From positions 248,001 to 312,000 of the forward strand of contig BROG01000350.1 of NCBI GenBank assembly GCA_030159075.1: a DNA stretch of 64,000 nt, given 5' to 3'. Source of the stretch: Atrina japonica (taxonomy: Eukaryota > Mollusca > Bivalvia > Pterioida > Pinnidae). This document shows positions 59,321 through 64,000 of this stretch, in pieces. Positions within the stretch are counted from its first letter, which is position 1, and each line of letters starts with the position of its first letter. A program made the translations under genes and the position numbers. The notes under the pieces were generated by a model, which was given only the letters and a program-made list of their open reading frames with translations, was not told the DNA's origin and ran no database searches.

Positions 59321-61135
59321 CTATTTACAGAAGAAGTACAGATATTCAAAGTGAATACTAAACACATGCTTGTCTATTTACTTAGCAATTATCCATTTTT
59401 AATATTGTCTCAAAGATCAAACAAGATTTGACGATAAAAAACAAACAAGTCAATGGTCCCTCGTGTCAGCCATGACTCGGAATGAGCTAGAAATGCTTTT
59501 AAAATTATTTTTCAAAACTCTATAATTTTTAATTTTCAGTGAACATGGGATGATTAACTACCTAAATGATAGTTGTATATGCCTTTAGCAAATAAAATAA
59601 ATAGTTTAAACTTTCTGTTTCCAGCACTAAATTGTATGGAAGGCCACATATTCAATAAAAATGTCACTTTTTGCATTTCTGATAAATCATTTTTTTGTTG
59701 TTACCAGATATGCAATACAATCTTACAAGTATTTAGTCACTATTAATATTAACTATGTATTTCATATAAAACTACATTGTTGACAAAAATATTGTGAAGC
59801 CCTTTCTTATCCCCAGAGACATGTATAATGTGTTATATAGGCCCTATGTCTTTTATTCAATATTTCATTTCAGTATAATTTTTTCTGAGCCTCTCAGGTC
59901 ATAAAGCAGTTTGAACATGTGTCGAACAAAACATTTAAGAAGAATTTATTTGTACATGCAAAAATCAAATTTATCCATTTGACTTATATCTAACTCTCTT
60001 TTTTCAAAAAATAAGAAAAACTTATATTTTCTTAATTTTCTCACTTTTTCAGGAGGGAGAATTAAAAAAAAAACACTGATTAAATTCTCCATACCCAATT
60101 TCTTTCTGAAAATGGTATGACAAACCAGAGAATAACCTGCATATCAAACATAAACTTTACCTGAATGCTATTCAATACCCTTCTTTTTTCACTTGTATAA
60201 ATGCTATGCGATATATATATTTTTACATTTTGTTAATAAAGTAAGTATAATTTATTATAAAGAGTATTCCTAGAACTATTTTTTGTAATTTTAATGGCAT
60301 TATATCCAAATGTTGAAATAGATATTACAGGTGCATTTTGTTCATGAGTATATTATCTTTACAGTTATGGTCCTCCATACATTTATATGAATGTAGTTCC
60401 CACTTGGAAAAATGGCATCCATTTTTTGATTTGCTTACCATGCTTTACAGTTGCATACCTTTTTGTGATTTATTATTTTTACTAAAAAGCCCCAACTTGC
60501 CCTAGATATGGCTTTAAAGATGATAATGCTTAAATTTTAGGGAAAACAGAGTAGTCATTTACTGTCCAGAATTTTTTAAAACAGCAAGTGATATAACTGC
60601 AAAGTTCTTACTCAACATGCATTTTATGGCTTCAGTGTTATGATATTGTGATTCAGTACAGATTTCTGCAAATTTTGGTGTATAAAACATGGTATAATAT
60701 TCTATAATAAGTTCAAATATTGGTTTTGAGAAATCAGTCAAATTTGACTTTAGCCGAACCTTACAAAGAAAAACGTTGAAAGCAAACCATTTGAACCAAT
60801 GATGGCTTATATTATAGGACTACAGTGAGTCCTCGTAATAAAGAGCCTGTTGTTCTTACCATTCGGTCATGCCCCAACAAATAGTGTAGAGAATTTGAAA
60901 ACCATTTCAATGACATGAGAATATTATAGTCTAAGTAGTGTACCTGTACCACTTGGACCTCATAAAACACATAAACTGGAAGTATGTCTGGATATATTTG
61001 TTGAACCACACTCTTGTCACAAGTACTTGATAAAATCATTTTTAAGACCGACATATTTTTAGGCCAACATTGAACATTTATTTGTTTTATGTGCCAGATA
61101 CAGGTGGTTCTGTAAACATATTTTACAATTTTCTT
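59321..61135. other. Intron with one doubtful frame
   Basis: A - strand frame at 60812-61054 reads STCDKSVVQQIYPDILPVYV and has GT donors (VVQ|GTACAC or RM|GTAAGA), but both leave phase 0, which does not fit exon D, and the acceptor is weak. I do not call it. The rest is AT-rich. Confidence 0.4.
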
Positions 61136-61225
61136 TTAACTCATAAACCCCTGTAAAACAATGGACTCTTCTATAAACTAATGATTTAGAGCAGTCCAAA
61201 AGTGTTTTAGGGGTGAATGAGTTAA
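61136..61225. mobile_element. TTAA-ended foldback MITE, 90 bp
   Basis: TTAACTCATAAACCCCTGTA at the left is mirrored by TTTTAGGGGTGAATGAGTTA at the right, with TGGACT/AGTCCA inner arms. TTAA at both ends suggests a piggyBac- or Kolobok-type origin. Confidence 0.75.
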
Positions 61226-61377
61226 TTTAAAAAAAAAAAAAATCTGACAAAATTCCAGATTTTTTTAAAGTGAGCTTTTTCTGTGGGTTAGTCTGATCAC
61301 AACCCCCCCCTCTGACTATTTTGGTTCTTCAATATAATGAAACAGCACGACAGGTATGTATTAACTGCTATACTTAC

Positions 61378-61429
61378 TTTTGGTTTTAATTTCTCAGCTG
61401 GACACTTCCTGGAACTTGTATTCAGAAGA
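61378..61429 (-). CDS. PDZ-like/coiled-coil protein, exon C (possibly alternative to D)
   Basis: Between AATTCCAG and AAAA|GTAAGT a 52-base exon reads, after one split base, LLNTSSRKCPAEKLKPK. The donor is strong. It enters in phase 2 and leaves in phase 0, exactly like exon D, so C and D cannot be joined in series without another exon. The two may be mutually exclusive. It is short, so the coding evidence is mainly the splice sites. Confidence 0.55.
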
Positions 61430-61549
61430 CTGGAATTATAAAGTACTAGTCTGTACATATCAACATACAAATGAAATAAATTATCATGCAATATGCAGGA
61501 ATATATAGACTTAATTTTACATTGTATAATTAACAACTTAAACCAACAC

Positions 61550-61642
61550 CTATAAATGTCTCTTGTTGATTCTGATGTTCTTGTGGGGGGAGCTTGCTGA
61601 GCGACGAAATCAGAGTATGAGGAGAAATCCCATGTGTCCGAC
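61550..61642 (-). CDS. PDZ-like/coiled-coil protein, first exon in window
   Basis: After TTTACCAG one base completes a split codon, then SDTWDFSSYSDFVAQQAPPT and RTSESTRDIY, ending TATAG|GTGTTG in phase 2. It is Ser/Thr-rich and probably a disordered linker. Upstream exons must exist because it begins inside a codon. None was recognised between 61643 and 64000. Confidence 0.72.
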
Positions 61643-61689
61643 CTGGTAAATGCCACACTACTAGTGAATGCAGGAAATGTAACTTGTCA

Positions 61690-61985
61690 AATATACATGA
61701 ACAAGAGCTTTTTGTAAAACAGTTATGCCCCCCTCCCTAATAAATGTAAACTGAATTATTGGAAATTTTCAAAGTTCAAGGGCATAACTCTGTCAAAAAT
61801 TGTTTGATGATAACCAAATAAGAACTTGACCTACATATTCTCAAGATGTATCTGTATATCAAACTTCATTTTTAATAGGTGCATCTGCTGCAGAGATAAT
61901 GGACAGAAACGGTTGATGTACGGACTGACTGACCTACCGACCGAAAGTGGAAAAGCAATATGCCCCTACTTCTACGAATGGAGAC
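61690..61985. repeat. Dispersed repeat 'ACAAGAGC...GTTATGCCCCCC'
   Basis: It begins AACAAGAGCTTTTTGTAAAA, CAGTTATGCCCCCCT, and ends in ACGGACTGACTGACC...AATATGCCCC. The layout resembles the 57360-58690 repeats. The 77-codon frame across it is not a gene. Confidence 0.5.
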
Positions 61986-61989
61986 ATAA

Positions 61990-63160
61990 AAATGTTAGTA
62001 TACTCATTTTGGTGTACCACTCTGTGGCTAAGTACACTGATATTGGAGTACCACTATAGATCTGTGGTTTAGTACACTCAATTAGGTGTACCTCTATGTG
62101 GCTAAGTACACTCATTTAGGCGTACCTCTTTGTGGCTAAGTACACTCATTTAGGCATACCTCTGTGTGGCTAAGTACACTCATTAGGTGTACCTCTTTTT
62201 GGCTAAGTACACTCATTTAGGTGTACCTGTTAGTGGGTTTGTACACTAATTTAGGCATACCTGTTTGTGGCTAAGTACACTCATTTAGGCTACTACTCTG
62301 AAGATAAGTACACTCATTTAGGTGTTTCCATTCTGTGGCTAAGTACACTCATTTTGATGTACCACTCTTTGGTTAAGTATACTCATTTTGGTGTACCTCT
62401 TTGTGGCTAAATACACTCATTCTGTAGCTAAGTAAAGTCATTTAGGTGAACCATTCTGTTACTAGGTACACTAATTTTTTAGTACCACCCTGTAGCTAAG
62501 TACACTAATTTTAGTTTACTTCTTTGTGGCTAAGTACACTAATCATGTAGCTAAATACACTAAATCTGTAGCTAAACAAACTCTGTGGCTAAGTACACAC
62601 ATTTTACTGTACCTCTTTGTGGCTAAGTACACTCATTCTGTGGCTAAATACACTAATTCTGTAGTTAAATACTCATTTTGGTGTACCACCCTGTGGCTAA
62701 GTACACTCATTTTGGTGTACCACCCTGTGGCTAAGTACACTCATTTTGGTGTACCACCCTGTGGCTAAGTACACTCATTTTGGTGTATCACCCTGTGGCT
62801 AAGTACACTCATTTCGGTGTACCACCCTGTGGCTAAGTACACTCATTTTGGTGTATCACCCTGTGGCTAAGTACACTCATTTTGGTGTACCACCCTGTGG
62901 CTAAGTACACTCATTTTAGTGTACCACTCTGTGGCTAGGTAAACTTATTTTTGTGTACCTCTTTGTGGCAAAGTACACTAATTTTTGTGTATCACTCTGG
63001 CTAAGTACACTCATTTCGGTGTATTACTCTGTAGCTAAGTACAATCATGTAGGTGTATCACTCTGTGACTAAATACACTCATTTTCATGTATCACTCTGT
63101 ATCTAAGTATACTCATTTAGGTGTTTCCACTCTGTGGCTAAGTACACTCATTCTGTATTT
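61990..63160. repeat. 34-bp minisatellite (CTGTGGCTAAGTACACTCAT)
   Basis: About 30 copies of a 34-base unit (CTGTGGCTAAGTACACTCAT, TTTGGTGTACCACC). The middle block (62690-62930) is nearly homogeneous and the edges are diverged. Confidence 0.96.
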
Positions 63161-64000
63161 TATTAACTAAATCAGTAATAATTCTGTACTATTTGTAGTT
63201 TTGATGGTGAGTTATTTCTTCCATTATTTGTTTGTTTGTTTATTATTGTTATCTCACTCTGAATTTTTCACTTCACCCTTTCAACCCCACAGACCATAAT
63301 AGACTGGTCTTAACAGTAGAAAAGAGTATACCATCTTGATTTTCAGGTGTGAAAGGGTTTAATGGAAATATAAATAGATAGGAAAGATAGGTAAAAATCA
63401 AGACCTAAATTATGAATTTATGCAAATGCAGTGACAAATGCAAATGCTCTGAAACCAAGCTTTAATCATATGCTCAATGCTCATTTCAATATACAGTAAA
63501 TGTTAAATAACTGAGAATCACTAAATTCTATCCATGAACTTAGTTGGAAATGAAACTGGGTGTTTACAAAGAATGTTCCAGTGCGCAAGTCAACGGAGAA
63601 GACTATTCACGTTGCAGGGATGTTTCCATGGATTTTTCAATCCAGTGTCTATGGTAACTTAAAACTGATGAGATGTATACACCCAGTTAAAAATAATAGA
63701 CTCTTCCGATGAAAATCAACAACAGCAATAGCCAGCCACATTACCACTAATGGAGTCAGTCAGAATATCACCAAATGTTTAAATAAGATCTCGAGTATTG
63801 GAGGGTCTCCTTGGTAATGAAATGCTAAATTGTTTACGACTTCTACCTTCTTTGATTAAAATAACAATTTTTTGATAATCTGATGGTTCCTTTGATGTAA
63901 ACTTAAAAAAAAACACTTTACAGGTTTGCTGGGATACGCAGTTGTTAAGACATCTACATCATGTTGGCATAGTCTACATTACGTTAGTGTAGTCCGTGTC
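63161..64000. other. No supported gene, small hairpin at 63273-63362
   Basis: TTCACCCTTTCAACCCC and GTGTGAAAGGGTTTAA form a short foldback. The remainder shows no exon of the - strand gene that I can support. Confidence 0.45.

Larger units (their letters stand above)
44860..61642 (-). other. Gene span: PDZ-like / coiled-coil protein (5' partial)
   Basis: Exons, in transcript order, are 61642-61550, 61429-61378 (possibly alternative), 59320-59248, 53951-53761, 53566-53447, 51322-51163, 47312-47153, 45837-45764 and 45030-44860. All boundaries are GT...AG. Phases match throughout except that 61429-61378 and 59320-59248 cannot be joined to each other directly. The protein has a Ser/Thr-rich stretch, a PDZ-like domain, then Lys/Glu/Gln-rich coiled-coil segments and an acidic tail ending SEEFC. 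Scaffold or adaptor work is an inference from that layout. I do not recognise the family. Confidence 0.8.

Noticed and set aside
60812..61054. - strand ORF STCDKSVVQQIYPDILPVYV as an exon of the PDZ-like gene
   Set aside because: Weak acceptor, and both possible donors leave a phase that does not fit the next exon.

Overview
The window is animal nuclear DNA. It is AT-rich, genes are split into small exons with GT...AG introns of 0.1 to 12 kb, and no bacterial gene organisation is seen. The density of minisatellites, tRNA-derived SINEs carrying a 'GTGAGAAAGTTTGCCAG' core, and short foldback elements suggests a marine mollusc, probably a bivalve. That assignment is an inference from repeat style, not from a marker gene.

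Three gene models are supported. (1) On the + strand, 5533-26329, six exons of a ZDHHC5/ZDHHC8-type protein S-palmitoyltransferase run from the cysteine-rich DHHC domain to a C-terminal PDZ ligand. The N-terminal exon(s) with the first membrane segments were not found and are probably upstream. (2) On the + strand, 30167-34122, two phase-compatible exons encode the end of, or all of, a small protein I do not recognise. (3) On the - strand, from beyond 61642 down to 44860, nine exons encode a protein with a PDZ-like domain followed by coiled-coil segments. Its 5' end lies past the tested exons and its family is unnamed here.

Most of the rest is repeats. Minisatellite arrays lie at about 2.6-3.4, 5.2-5.4, 8.9-10.6, 14.9-15.4, 16.3-16.8, 20.7-23.8, 28.55-29.2, 41.0-41.3, 44.0-44.7, 46.5-46.85, 51.7-53.4 and 62.0-63.15 kb. 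Between them sit mobile elements. One set of about 0.25-1.3 kb elements has (C)AGGG...CCCT/CCTG ends and subterminal repeated words (197, 3766, 6474, 9585, 17933, 48613). Others are a decayed piggyBac-like element with TTAA target duplications (49895-50905), a pogo/Tc1-like MITE (45952-46424), a TTAA foldback (61136-61225), several MITE families and SINEs.

The most interesting observations are: minisatellites in an intron of the - strand gene whose units repeat the 5' splice donor of the neighbouring exon; two exons of that gene with identical phases that could be mutually exclusive; clean transposon insertions that split minisatellites and so date the events; and a minisatellite that appears to have grown from the head of a SINE. 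I found no convincing new multi-gene system. Products and phases come from reading the sequence; no database search was possible.
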